This document shows positions 7,748-16,286 of a stretch of 64,000 nucleotides of DNA, one piece after another. The DNA is from Nonomuraea sp. NEAU-A123 (GTDB lineage: Bacteria > Actinomycetota > Actinomycetes > Streptosporangiales > Streptosporangiaceae): positions 62,001 through 126,000 of the forward strand of contig NZ_JAHFZZ010000025.1 in assembly GCF_018603905.1 (NCBI RefSeq), in the 5' to 3' direction. Positions within the stretch are counted from its first letter, which is position 1. Each line of letters starts with the position of its first letter. Made by a program: the position numbers and the translations under genes. A model generated the notes under the pieces. It was not told the origin of the DNA. It worked only from the letters and a program-made list of their open reading frames with translations, and searched no databases.

Positions 7748-8665
7748 ATGACGCACACCGAGATCGAGATCACCGCGGAGTTGGTGCGGGATCTGCTGCG
7801 CGACCAGCACCCCGACCTGGCCGATCATCCGGTGAGGCTCGGCGCGCGCGGCTGGGACAACCAGCTATGGAGGCTCGGCGACGACCTCGCCGTCCGGTTA
7901 CCCTGGGCGACGCAGGACGCGGACGAGCTGCTGCGTAAGGAGCACACCTGGCTGCCGGCCCTCGCCCCGCGCCTCCCGCTGCCGGTTCCCGTCCCGCAAC
8001 GCCTCGGCGAGCCCTCCGCGCTGTTCCCGCGCCCCTGGATCGTCACCACCTGGGTGCAGGGCGAGCCCGCCGACCGCGCCCCCGTCACGCGTGGCGCAGA
8101 GGCGGCCGACACCCTGGCCGCCTTCCTGATGGCACTTCACCAACCTGCCCCCGATGGAGCCCCCGCCGGCCGGGACCGCGGGGGGCGGTTGGCCGCCTAC
8201 TCCGAGGACTTCGTCAAGGGGCTCGCCTCGGCCACCGAGATGGGGCTCATCCCTGACCCAGACGCCGTCCGCGCGGTTTGGGAAGACGCCGTCGCCGCGC
8301 CTGATTGGGCAGGCCCAGCGCTATGGCTCCATGGCGACCTGCATCCGGCCAACGTCCTCACCGCGGACGGCACGATCTGCGGCGTGATCGACTTCGGCGA
8401 CCTCTTCGTGGGCGACCCGGCCAGCGACCTCGCTGCCGCGTGGAATCTCCTGCCGGACGGCACCGCCGACCGCTTCCATTCCGCCTACCAGCCGTCCCCG
8501 GACGCCGCGACCCTGCGCCGCGCCCGCGGATGGGCGGTGCGACGCGCCCTCGGCGGCATCCGCATCGGAGAAGCCGGCGTTCGCGGCCGCCCAGGCGGCA
8601 AGGCCACATGGGGCCCACCTGCCCAGGCGGCACTGCGACGTCTCATCGCAACGGCCCATCGCTGA
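7748..8665 (+). CDS. Aminoglycoside phosphotransferase family kinase
   Basis: The 305-residue protein has the APH/choline-kinase fold. The N-lobe has GARGWDNQLWRLGDDLAVRLPW and an AVRLPW strand. The catalytic loop is LHGDLHPANVL (HGDxxxxN) and the metal-binding motif is GVIDFGDLFVGDPASDLAAAW (DFGD). Real aminoglycoside resistance cannot be assumed, because this actinobacterial subgroup mostly has unknown substrates. ATG 7748 is preferred over the upstream in-frame start because MTHTEIEITAELV is the usual N-terminus. It appears monocistronic. Confidence 0.88.
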   Translation: MTHTEIEITAELVRDLLRDQHPDLADHPVRLGARGWDNQLWRLGDDLAVRLPWATQDADELLRKEHTWLPALAPRLPLPVPVPQRLGEPSALFPRPWIVTTWVQGEPADRAPVTRGAEAADTLAAFLMALHQPAPDGAPAGRDRGGRLAAYSEDFVKGLASATEMGLIPDPDAVRAVWEDAVAAPDWAGPALWLHGDLHPANVLTADGTICGVIDFGDLFVGDPASDLAAAWNLLPDGTADRFHSAYQPSPDAATLRRARGWAVRRALGGIRIGEAGVRGRPGGKATWGPPAQAALRRLIATAHR

Positions 8666-8781
8666 TCAATCGCTTCCCCACGCGCTCGGATACCTTCGCG
8701 CCGGTCCGGGCCACAGGTATCCCGGCAGGCGCCGGCGAGCTGGAGTGGATCACGGGCAAGAGTTCATCGGGTCGTGAGATG

Positions 8782-11715
8782 TCATGCCCGGTCGAGGTGC
8801 TCGTCCAACCGGCGGGCCGCGCGGACGAGCCCGCTCGACCCCTTGCGGGCGGCGATCCCGGCGACCTCGGGGATCGTCCCGCGCCCCTCGGCCCAGCGGG
8901 CAAGGCAGACGGCGAGCTCCAGGGCCCGGGTATGGGCGGAGCTGCCCCGCTCCCCCGGCCCCGGCAGGAACACCGGCAGCAGCCCGCGCATGATCGCCCA
9001 GGCCTCCCGGTGCGCTCCCTTGCGCGCTATGTCCTCCAGGCCCGCGCAGACCTGACTCATGGGAATCCCGATCCTGCGCACGCACAGGCCGAGCTGCCGA
9101 CCGCACTCCTCGGCGGGCAGGCACTTGGCGGCGGCTGCCCGCAGCAGCAGCTCCCGGCAGCGTTCGGCGTGCCAGCCGCGCTCAGCCAGCAGCATGCCGA
9201 ACAGGAGCGCCATCCCCTCCCCCACGGGGCCGTCCTGGTAGCACAGCGCGGTCACGTACGTGTGCAGGTAGCCCGGGTGCTGCCAGCTGTGGACCAGTTG
9301 CGGGATGAGCTGCATGGCCACCGCCTCCCGGTCGGAGGGCAGCATCAGCCGCACCGAGGCCAGATTGCCGCCGGGCACACTCCAGATCGTGGAGGGCGGG
9401 TCGGACAGCAGCGCGTCCACCAGCGCCATCCCCGTCGGCTCCAGCCAGACGACGGCGCGTGGGAAAGGCGCCGGCCACCCCCGAGCCCCCAGGGGCGCAT
9501 CGGCCGGCGGCCATTCCAGCCGCGTCTCGGGTTCGGGCCGCTGCCTCAGCCAGCGCTCCAGCGCGGCGCCCGCCTCGGAGTGGCGGGCCAGCCGGCCGGC
9601 ACGGGCGCTCACCTCGGGATCCACCTCGCGTGGCAGCCGCAGCAGCGCCTGCTGCAGGTCGGCGGGCAGAGGCCGTACATCCGCCTTCTGGTAGCCCTCG
9701 ATACGGTCGGCCAGCTCGGCGGGGTCGATGTGGCCGGAGATGCGCGTCGGGGTGGCCAGGAGGTACGGCGGCAGCGTCCCTTCCTTCAGCGCACTGTGGA
9801 TCTCGGCGCAGCGCAGGAGCACGGCCCAGTACGACGGTGATACCCGCTCTCGGTGGGGCAGCCGTTCGTGCGGCTTGGCCTCCTGCGGACTCGGCTCGCG
9901 TTGGCGCACCGTGGCCAGGAAGACGCGCTCCCCTTCCGGTCGTGGCCCGGCGAGGCTCTCGGCGTCCGGAAGAGTGAGGCCCAGCGCGCCCAGGCTTGCC
10001 GCGAGGTTGTGGAGCACGCCCGGGGCGAGAGGACCGGAACGGGCCGTGGTGCCCCGACGCGGTTCCCCTCCGGGATTGGTGGCCTCACGCAGCAGCGCCT
10101 CGGTCCAGTCGGTCAGGTTCGACCACTCCTGTCGGGTGTACAGGTCGGTCGAGCGGAGCGGATGCTTCCTGTTGTGGGGATTGCGGACGAAGCCGTCGAG
10201 CCACCGATCGAGCGCGTATTCATGATGGAGCTGGTCGAAGGTGTCGGCGAGGTCTTCGATCGGGCCGGGGAAGGACCGGCGGCTCGGCACACTGAACACC
10301 GGCAGCTCGACGGCCTCGAAGCCGCCGGGATCGAAGGAGCCGGATTCGGAAGAGCTGGGCGGTGTCGCGGTGGCGCCGTAGGCCTCGGTCAGCCGGGCTG
10401 CCAGATCCGGGGGCAGCGCGCCCGCCGCCTCCCGTACCGCTTCGGCTCCGACCGGCGTGAACCGTCCCGCGTGCTTGACCGCCAGCCGGACCGACCGCTC
10501 CCTGACCTCGTAGGACTCGCACAGGAAGGCCGAGGCCAGCGCGGGCGCCAGGTGGTCGAGGTCATCGCCGGCCGCACGAGCGGCCTGGTCGAGCAGGGTG
10601 AGCCCGGCGCGCACGAGCTTGCCCTCGGGGCGGAACAGGAGCGCCGCCACCGCATCGTTGACGTCCTCCCCGCTCAGCCCACCCTCCCCGCTCAGCCCAC
10701 CCTCCCCGCTCGGCCCGCCGACGCCGCGCAGCTGCCGCAGGGCCAGCTCGGCGACCGGACCCGGCGCGGCGGGCAGCAGGCGCAGGTAGTCGCGCACACG
10801 TTCCGGGCTGTGCCGGGGCTCCAGCAGCTCGTGCAGGCGCACGAAGAACCGCAGGTCCGTCGCGCTGCCGCCGCGCAGGAACCGGCGCACGCACCCGTCG
10901 ACCAGCGCCTCCCGCTCGATACGCCCGCCGTCGGCCAGGTCGCGCAGCGCGTGCAGCCAGGACCGGCGGCCGTCCTGCCCCTCCTCTCCCCGGTCGTCGC
11001 GCAGCACCCGGCCCACACCCTCGGCTTCGAAGAGCCGCGGGATCAGGTGCTCGGCCAGCGGATCGCCTTGGAGGTCTGGCGTTGTGGACACCCAGGCGGC
11101 CACCAGCGGCTCGTGGTCGGGAAGCGGGGATCCGGTGCGGCGCAGCAGTTCCAGCGCCAGCGCGACGGTGCCGTCCGCCCCCTGCCGGCGGGTGCCGCGC
11201 AGACGTCCGGCCACGCGTACGGCAAGGTCGGCCTGCCACTCGGATGGGCGCGCGGCGATGACCCGCAGCAGCGGCTCCAAGGGGAGGCCTCCATTCCGGT
11301 CGGCGAAGTCGCGGCGGAAGATCCAGGTGGCGACCGCGGCCGCGCCGCCCAGCGTGCCCGCACCCGCGACCAGCATGGGGGCGATCCAGTCGTCGCGCAT
11401 CGTCCAGTCGACGCCGCGGTGGTGGGCGTGGTAATTGCCCGTCGACCACCACCGCTGGAACGCCTCCTCCTCGGACAGGCCGCGGGCCACCTCAGCCGCG
11501 ATGAACGTCTTGCGACCCCGTTCCTCCTCGGCTGTGGCCTGTTCCCGTAGACGGTCGAAGCGCTCGTGCGTGGCCTGCCGCGCAGAGCCGATGTGGCGGG
11601 GCAGCCGACGGGCCGCCTCGCGGCACCCGGCCGCATCCAGGCGTAACACCTCATCGGCCGTCCTGGACGCGTCACCCGCGCCGACGGCCTCCGCCACGCG
11701 CTCCCACCCGCTCAC
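8782..11715 (-). CDS. Large uncharacterised protein, DUF6493-like
   Basis: A 977-residue, mostly helical protein with no recognised catalytic motif. The layout is an N-terminal helical region, a short glycine/alanine-rich hydrophobic stretch (MLVAGAGTLGGAAAVATWIF, near residue 115), then leucine-rich HEAT-like helices. A proline/serine-rich linker follows near 490, and the C-terminal half has YLHTYVTALCYQDGPVGEG and ends ARKGSSGLVRAARRLDEHL. These match my memory of actinobacterial DUF6493 proteins, which occur beside SWIM zinc-finger and MoxR/VWA genes; no such neighbours are visible here. An 18-bp repeat makes GGxSGE three times near residue 335. Function unknown. Confidence 0.65.
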   Translation of the reverse strand: MSGWERVAEAVGAGDASRTADEVLRLDAAGCREAARRLPRHIGSARQATHERFDRLREQATAEEERGRKTFIAAEVARGLSEEEAFQRWWSTGNYHAHHRGVDWTMRDDWIAPMLVAGAGTLGGAAAVATWIFRRDFADRNGGLPLEPLLRVIAARPSEWQADLAVRVAGRLRGTRRQGADGTVALALELLRRTGSPLPDHEPLVAAWVSTTPDLQGDPLAEHLIPRLFEAEGVGRVLRDDRGEEGQDGRRSWLHALRDLADGGRIEREALVDGCVRRFLRGGSATDLRFFVRLHELLEPRHSPERVRDYLRLLPAAPGPVAELALRQLRGVGGPSGEGGLSGEGGLSGEDVNDAVAALLFRPEGKLVRAGLTLLDQAARAAGDDLDHLAPALASAFLCESYEVRERSVRLAVKHAGRFTPVGAEAVREAAGALPPDLAARLTEAYGATATPPSSSESGSFDPGGFEAVELPVFSVPSRRSFPGPIEDLADTFDQLHHEYALDRWLDGFVRNPHNRKHPLRSTDLYTRQEWSNLTDWTEALLREATNPGGEPRRGTTARSGPLAPGVLHNLAASLGALGLTLPDAESLAGPRPEGERVFLATVRQREPSPQEAKPHERLPHRERVSPSYWAVLLRCAEIHSALKEGTLPPYLLATPTRISGHIDPAELADRIEGYQKADVRPLPADLQQALLRLPREVDPEVSARAGRLARHSEAGAALERWLRQRPEPETRLEWPPADAPLGARGWPAPFPRAVVWLEPTGMALVDALLSDPPSTIWSVPGGNLASVRLMLPSDREAVAMQLIPQLVHSWQHPGYLHTYVTALCYQDGPVGEGMALLFGMLLAERGWHAERCRELLLRAAAAKCLPAEECGRQLGLCVRRIGIPMSQVCAGLEDIARKGAHREAWAIMRGLLPVFLPGPGERGSSAHTRALELAVCLARWAEGRGTIPEVAGIAARKGSSGLVRAARRLDEHLDRA
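10666..10719. repeat. Three tandem 18-bp units inside the 977-residue protein gene
   Basis: The unit CTCCCCGCTCAGCCCACC occurs three times, the last copy slightly diverged. It encodes three hexapeptides GGLSGE/GGPSGE on the minus strand. It is in-frame and likely a slippage-prone flexible linker. Confidence 0.75.
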
Positions 11716-11910
11716 GCGCCCACCCCCGCGAGGCCGTCACGCCGGAGGGCGCGGGGGTACAGGGTGCAGAAGCGGGCGCCAGGCGCCGACACGGCAGTGG
11801 TCATGACGCAGACCATAGAGATCGTCCCCGACAGAAGCCGTCCGGGCAGCTCGTTCCCGCCAGGTTCTCTGTGACCTGTGTCAGCAAGGGACTTGCAACG
11901 CTTGTGAGCT

Positions 11911-12004
11911 CTACCAGTGATCCCAGTGAACGACCTCGGTGACCGGGACGCGGCGGGCGGGCTTGAACTGCGTGCCGATCGTCCAGGCGACGGGAATCAG
12001 CGCG
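11911..12004 (-). pseudogene. Nitroreductase C-terminal remnant
   Basis: On the minus strand one frame reads ALIPVAWTIGTQFKPARR, continues VPVTEVVHWDHW and then stops. This closely parallels the end of the intact nitroreductase at 15277-15924 (IPLAFTIGTDFKPAPR, EEVLHWDRW). Only about 30 codons remain and they abut the broken end of an MFS transporter gene. This is a recombination scar, not a functional gene. Confidence 0.7.
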
Positions 12005-12550
12005 CATTCGCCATCCGAACCCGATGATGATCAAGGTCAGCACGGGTGCGAGGGCGATCTTCGCGACGGCGGCCCCCGCGGTGTAGAGCGCCTGCGGCAG
12101 GCCGCGCCGCTCGTTGGGGAACCATGAGTACAGCACGGTCATGGACAGCGGGTTGGCCGGTCCTTCCGCGGCTCCGACCAGGATTCTGCTCGCGTACAGC
12201 ATGCCGCTGGTGGCGGCGACGACGGCGGGCACCTGGCCGACGGCCCACAACAGGCCGCAGACCAGCAGGACCCATCGCGGGGAGATCCTCTGTGCGGCGA
12301 AACTGACGGCGATGCAGGTGGCGCCGAACAGTACGTAGGAGGCGCTGCCCAGGGTGCCGAAACCGGCGGCCGACATGCCGAGTTCGGCGCTCATCGGTTT
12401 TGCGACCAGGCCCAGCAGGGCCTTGTCGAGGAAGACCACGACCGAGGAGAGCACCAGTACGGCGGTGACGCCCCAGGCGCGGGCCTCGAAGCGGGGTGAT
12501 GACGGGGGGAGGGCGGCGCCGTGTGGCGCCAGGCTGTCGTTGACTGCCAC
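12004..12550 (-). pseudogene. Truncated MFS transporter (ACS-like)
   Basis: The N-terminal five or so transmembrane helices of a major facilitator transporter are present: VLVLSSVVVFLDKALLGLVA, a SASYVLFGATCIAVSF helix, and RILVGAAEGPANPLSMTVL with the family signature. They run to LTLIIIGFGWRM, where the gene breaks into a nitroreductase remnant in another frame. A full protein would be about 430 residues; about 180 remain. The GTG at 12550 is the likely start. The upstream alpha/beta hydrolase gene is 35 bases away, so it was the last gene of a catabolic operon. It is probably non-functional. Confidence 0.75.
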
Positions 12551-12585
12551 GGCTGTTCGCTTGCCTTTCTGCGGGGGGCGGGCGG

Positions 12586-13401
12586 CTATCGGGGAAGGGC
12601 GGCCAGCCACTGCATGAGGGTGTCGTTGACCTCGTCGGGCTGTTCCTGGTGGATGAAGTGGCCCGCCTGGGGGCGCTGCATGATCCGGCTGTGGTCGGGC
12701 GGCAGGCACAGGCGCTCCACCTCCGCCCGTGCCGTGTGGCGGTGGAAGGCCAGCACCGGCTGGTGGCGTTGCCGCAGGACGGGCTCGGCCTGCGGGCGGA
12801 AACGCAGGCTGCTGGGGCCGAAGGCGCTGTGCCGGAAGGTCTGGGCCCGCAGCCACGCCGGTCGGGCCAGGACCTCCAGCAAGTGCCAGGTGCGCAGATG
12901 TCCAGGGGTGGCGGGGGTGTGGAAACGATCGCTGATGAGATCCTGCGCGATCTGGTCGGCGTCCGGTCCCTCCAGGTCGTCGGCCAGGCGGGTCATCCAC
13001 TCCCGCTCGCCCGGATCGCCAGCGTAGTCGGGGTCGATCACCGCCAGGGCGTGGACCAGCCCGGGGTGGCGGGCGGCCAGGACGGTGGCCACCGAGCAGC
13101 CCATCGAATGGGCCAGCAGGACGACCGGTGCCAGATCGGCGTGCCGGATCAGGGCCGCCAGGTCCTCGGCGTGGTCACCGAGGTCGTAGCCCGACGGCGG
13201 GGCGCTGGATCGTCCGTGTCCGCGCAGGTCCACGGCCACGGTGCGGTAGTGGGTCCGCAGGGCGGGGATCTGGTGGATCCATCCTTCGGCCGCGCCCCAC
13301 AGGCCGTGCACGAGGAGGAGGTTTAGCGGTGGCCGGAGGCCGAGGGCGGGCGGGTACTCGGCGTAGAACAGGCGCACGCCGGAGCGTTCGAAGTAGGGCA
13401 C
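12586..13401 (-). CDS. Alpha/beta hydrolase
   Basis: The 271-residue protein has the alpha/beta hydrolase fold: the oxyanion segment LLVHGLWG, strand TVAVDLRGHGRSSAPPSGYDL, the nucleophile elbow AHSMGCS (Ser), an Asp candidate in the late CLPPDH region, and the terminal His in QAGHFIHQEQPDEVN. It is likely a cytosolic esterase or C-C hydrolase. The GTG at 13401 (VPYFERSG) is chosen as start. It sits between a frameshifted SDR and a truncated transporter, and is the only gene of this minus-strand operon that looks intact. Confidence 0.82.
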   Translation of the reverse strand: MPYFERSGVRLFYAEYPPALGLRPPLNLLLVHGLWGAAEGWIHQIPALRTHYRTVAVDLRGHGRSSAPPSGYDLGDHAEDLAALIRHADLAPVVLLAHSMGCSVATVLAARHPGLVHALAVIDPDYAGDPGEREWMTRLADDLEGPDADQIAQDLISDRFHTPATPGHLRTWHLLEVLARPAWLRAQTFRHSAFGPSSLRFRPQAEPVLRQRHQPVLAFHRHTARAEVERLCLPPDHSRIMQRPQAGHFIHQEQPDEVNDTLMQWLAALPR

Positions 13402-13427
13402 GGAATGCTCTTTCAGTCCGTTGATCG

Positions 13428-14185
13428 TCAGGCCGGCGGTGCGAGCTGGGCCCCGCCGCACACGTGCAGGACCTCGCCGGTGATGAAGGCGGCCCGGTCG
13501 CCGGCGAGGAAGGCGACGGCGTCGGCCACGTCCTGAGGACGGGCCAGCCGGCCGAGCGGTGTCATCGCCAGATGGCGGGCCGTGAACTGCTCGAACTCCT
13601 CATCGGTACGCCCCGCCCTGGTCAAGGGGGTCTCCACCACGCTGGGCGCCACGGCGTTGACGGTGACGCCGAGGGGGCCCAGCTCGACGGCGAGGGTCCG
13701 GGTCAGCCCCACGATGGCCGCCTTGGACGTGACGTACGCCGTGGGGCCGCCTGCGAGCCAGGTGCGCGAGCTCACGTTGACCACCCGGCCGCCGCCATGA
13801 CGCTGCCACCAGGGCCGCATCGCCTGGCACAGCAGCATCGGCCCGCGCACGTTCACCGCCATCGTCGTGTCCCAGGCGTCAGGGGTCTGCCCGGACAGGG
13901 GCAGGCGCGGATTGACGGCGGCGTTGTTCACCAGGCAGTCCAGACGCCGGCCCGCGTGTTGCAGCCGGGCGATCTGCTCGCCGACCGCATGGGGGTCGCT
14001 CACGTCCACCGGGCACCCGGCGACGTTCCCGCCGCTGGATGCCGACAGGCGGCTCGCCGCGTCGGCGACGGCCGCTTCGTCGACGTCGAAGAGCGTCACC
14101 TCGAATCCGTCGGCGCCAGTTGGGCGGCGATGACCGTGCCGAGGACACCCGCCCCTCCGGTGACGATCGCTCCTTTCGCACTCAC
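13428..14185 (-). pseudogene. SDR oxidoreductase with a one-base frameshift
   Basis: The N-terminus VSAKGAIVTGGAGVLGTVIA is read from a GTG at 14185. Its frame closes soon after, while the rest of the SDR (GFEVTLFDVDEAAV, NNAAVNP, YVTSKAA) runs in another frame to 13428. Restoring one C in the run near 14113-14118 (CTGGCGCC to CTGGCCGCC) rejoins the two. The GTG overlaps the TGA of the upstream sugar isomerase gene (GTGA), showing former translational coupling. The frameshift may be true decay or a sequencing error. Confidence 0.75.
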
Positions 14186-14766
14186 GGCCGACCTCCCGCC
14201 GCGGACTCGAACGTGGTGTGATCGCTCAGGTAGGCGGCATTGAAGGCGAGGGCCTCGCGCGGTGGCCGATCCGTGCTGAAGTCCTCCACCGACACCCATC
14301 CGCGGTAGCCCGCGCTTTCGAGCAGCCGCAGGATCGCGGGCACGTCGAGCACACCGTCGTCCATCGTCGTCCATCGGGGCCGCCACGGGCCGCCGCCCTC
14401 GGCACGTTCGTAGGCGGCGTTCTTGAGGTGTACGTGAGCCAGGTGCTCGCCGAGGATCTGCAGCGCCAGCCGGGGATCCTCCGACCCTTCCACCACGGTG
14501 TTGCCGGGGTCGTAGATGACGCCTACGAGGTGCGGAGGCAGGTGTCCCACGACCTGCTTGGCCAGCGCGGCACTGGGGCAGATCGTCCGCTGTCGCAGCG
14601 GGCGCAGGGTGCAGCGGTTGTTCCGTAGGAAGTGCGCCGGTCCTTGCGAACCGGCCTCGGTTGAGACCCGCCATTCGATTCCGGCATACCCGGCCGCGGC
14701 CGCCGCCTCAGCCGCCTGATGCGGCGTCAGCTCCGGCAGGCAGGCCGAACACACGCCAAGCCTCAT
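14182..14766 (-). CDS. Sugar phosphate isomerase/epimerase, internally deleted
   Basis: The gene reads as a 194-residue member of the xylose-isomerase-like TIM-barrel family. The N-terminus (MRLGVCSACLPELTPHQAAE, then YAGIEWRV) and C-terminal half (VIYDPGNTVVEG, AHVHLKNAAYE, then WVSVEDF with a metal-binding Glu) are clear. Between NNRCTL near residue 55 and RTICPSAALAKQVV about 70-80 residues of the usual barrel are missing, and the join stays in frame. Typical relatives are about 270 residues. The start at 14766 has a GAGGAG site. The deletion likely inactivates the enzyme. Confidence 0.65.
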   Translation of the reverse strand: MRLGVCSACLPELTPHQAAEAAAAAGYAGIEWRVSTEAGSQGPAHFLRNNRCTLRPLRQRTICPSAALAKQVVGHLPPHLVGVIYDPGNTVVEGSEDPRLALQILGEHLAHVHLKNAAYERAEGGGPWRPRWTTMDDGVLDVPAILRLLESAGYRGWVSVEDFSTDRPPREALAFNAAYLSDHTTFESAAGGRP

Positions 14767-14934
14767 CTCGCTCCTCGAAGAACGCAGCATGCAGAGCTGC
14801 TCACCGTTCCGTGTCACCATCAGTGATGGCCGTCGACATCAGTACAGGGCCGGACACACCTCGCGGTCCAAGTCCTTCTAGGCACCTCTGCTATGTTCCG
14901 CAGGCATAGCAGAGCAGCCAGGTGAGGAGGGACC

Positions 14935-15240
14935 GTGGAACTTCGGCACCTGCGCTACTTCGCCGCAGTGGCAGAGGAGGGCTCGTTCTATCAGGCCGCC
15001 CAGCGTTTGCTGGTCTCGCAACCGTCATTGAGCCGGCAGATCATGGATCTGGAACGGCGGCTCGGCCAGCGGCTGTTCGAGCGCACGTCCCGGGGGGTGC
15101 GGCTGACGCCGAGCGGACAGGCGCTGCTGCAGCACGCCCGGCAGATCCTCGGCCTCGCCGCGACCACTCAGAAGATCGTCTCGGAAGCGTGGACGAGGTG
15201 GCCGGCGTGGTGCGGTCCGTACCGGCCTGACCAGGCGTGA
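14935..15240 (+). pseudogene. LysR-type regulator, truncated after the HTH
   Basis: A GTG-started frame encodes a typical LysR winged HTH (MELRHLRYFAAVAEEGSFYQ, then SQPSLSRQIMDLERRLGQ, then GVRLTPSGQALL). It ends after 101 residues at a WTRWPAWCGPY tail unlike the family, with no effector-binding domain downstream (full length about 300). It is divergent from the broken isomerase/SDR/hydrolase/MFS operon, so it was probably its activator and lost its function with it. Confidence 0.78.
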
Positions 15241-15276
15241 TCGTGCCCGTGCTCCGGTGAGGAATACCGGGCCCGC

Positions 15277-15924
15277 TCACCAACGGTCCCAGTGCAGAAC
15301 CTCCTCCCGCGGGATACGGGGAGCGGGCTTGAAGTCGGTGCCGATGGTGAAGGCCAGCGGGATGAAGGCCGCCAGCATGATCTCGTCGTACGGCACGCCG
15401 AGCACCCGTGCCAGCTCGCGTTCGAGCGGCCCCTGCGCCGTTGTCCACACCGTGCCCAAGCCCCGCGCCCGGGCGGCCAGCATGAAGCTCCACACCGCGG
15501 GCAGGATCGACCCCCACGCACCGGCCTGCACGGCCACCGGGGCGCCGTCAGTGCGCCCCTCCACGCCGGGGATGACGAACGCCGGCACCCGGTGGATGTT
15601 GGCGGCCAGGTGACGCAGGCCGTCGAAGACCCGCTCGGTGGAGCCGGAGTGGTAGTTCATGCGCCACACATCACGTTCGGACAGCGGCTGGCCGCCGGCC
15701 ACGGCCAGGGCGCGCAGGAAGATATCGGCCACGGCCCGGCGCTGCTCGGGCTCGGTGACGACGAGGAAGTGCCAGCGCTGCCGGTTGCGCCCGGTGGGCG
15801 CCTGCACGGCCAGGTCCACGCACTCCTCGATCAGCTCGCGCGGCACCGGACGGGTGAAGTCGAGACGCTTGCGTACGGCACGGGTGGTGCTCAGCAGCTC
15901 GTCGGGGGTGAGGTTCAACGTCAT
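15277..15924 (-). CDS. Nitroreductase family protein
   Basis: The 215-residue protein begins MTLNLTPDELLSTTRAVRKR, with the Arg-rich FMN-phosphate contact RAVRKRLDF. It has APTGRNRQRWHFLVV, typical of the nitroreductase/FMN fold, and a late LAARARGLGTVWTT strand. It ends in the FKPAPRIPREEVLHWDRW tail. It likely reduces nitro or quinone-like compounds with NAD(P)H. The start at 15924 has an AAGGAG site. It follows a collapsed DHA2 transporter gene by 11 bases, and a second copy of its C-terminus survives as a scar at 11911-12004. Confidence 0.88.
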   Translation of the reverse strand: MTLNLTPDELLSTTRAVRKRLDFTRPVPRELIEECVDLAVQAPTGRNRQRWHFLVVTEPEQRRAVADIFLRALAVAGGQPLSERDVWRMNYHSGSTERVFDGLRHLAANIHRVPAFVIPGVEGRTDGAPVAVQAGAWGSILPAVWSFMLAARARGLGTVWTTAQGPLERELARVLGVPYDEIMLAAFIPLAFTIGTDFKPAPRIPREEVLHWDRW

Positions 15925-15935
15925 GATGATCTCCT

Positions 15936-16163
15936 TCAGGCGGTGGGTACGGGCATGGGGCGGCGCAATCGCAGGCCGAAGGCGACCGCGTAGCCGGACG
16001 TCAGCCACTGCAGGGTGCTCTCCGGCAGCGACAGATCACGCCCGATCGCGGGCAGGGCCACGCCCATCAACGACAGGTCCATCGAGTCCAGGAACACCGC
16101 GGCGCACAGCAACACCAGGGCCACCTGTTGGGGGCGTTGGTTCGGGTCACGATCACTCTCCAT
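15936..16163 (-). pseudogene. DHA2-type MFS transporter collapsed to about 75 codons
   Basis: It starts MESDRDPNQRPQQVALVLLC, and AAVFLDSMDLSLMGVALPAI is the first helix of a DHA2 drug transporter with its motif D1 region. It continues to LQWLTSGYAVAFG in helix 2. Then LRLRRPMPVPTA and a stop follow directly, looking like the polar C-terminal tail. Some 400 residues are missing by one in-frame internal deletion. The gene is divergent from a MarR regulator, the classic drug-efflux arrangement. It cannot transport. Confidence 0.7.
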
Positions 16164-16188
16164 CTGCATGCAAACAATTGGTGGACAG

Positions 16189-16202
16189 ACGGTTCGGACC
16201 GT
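16189..16202. promoter_or_regulatory. ACGGT-N4-ACCGT inverted repeat in MarR/MFS divergent region
   Basis: ACGGTTCGGACCGT lies between the divergent MFS remnant and MarR gene. CAAACAAT is repeated on both sides of it. It is a plausible MarR operator, supported by position and symmetry only. Confidence 0.4.
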
Positions 16203-16286
16203 ATGCCGACAAATCATCTGCTGTCAAACAATCTGCGTGGAGATGGAGTTGCGGTAGGCTGACGCCTGAACGCAAGAGGGAGAGTG

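Noticed and set aside
7747..8665. Aminoglycoside resistance gene
   Set aside because: The fold is right, but this subgroup of APH-like kinases is not tied to resistance; kept as a generic kinase.
10666..10719. Possible CRISPR-like array
   Set aside because: Only three contiguous 18-bp units with no spacers, encoding an in-frame linker.
9853..11550. 565-codon plus-strand open frame opposite the 977-residue protein gene
   Set aside because: Glycine/arginine/glutamine-rich low-complexity translation with no domain; a shadow frame caused by GC bias.
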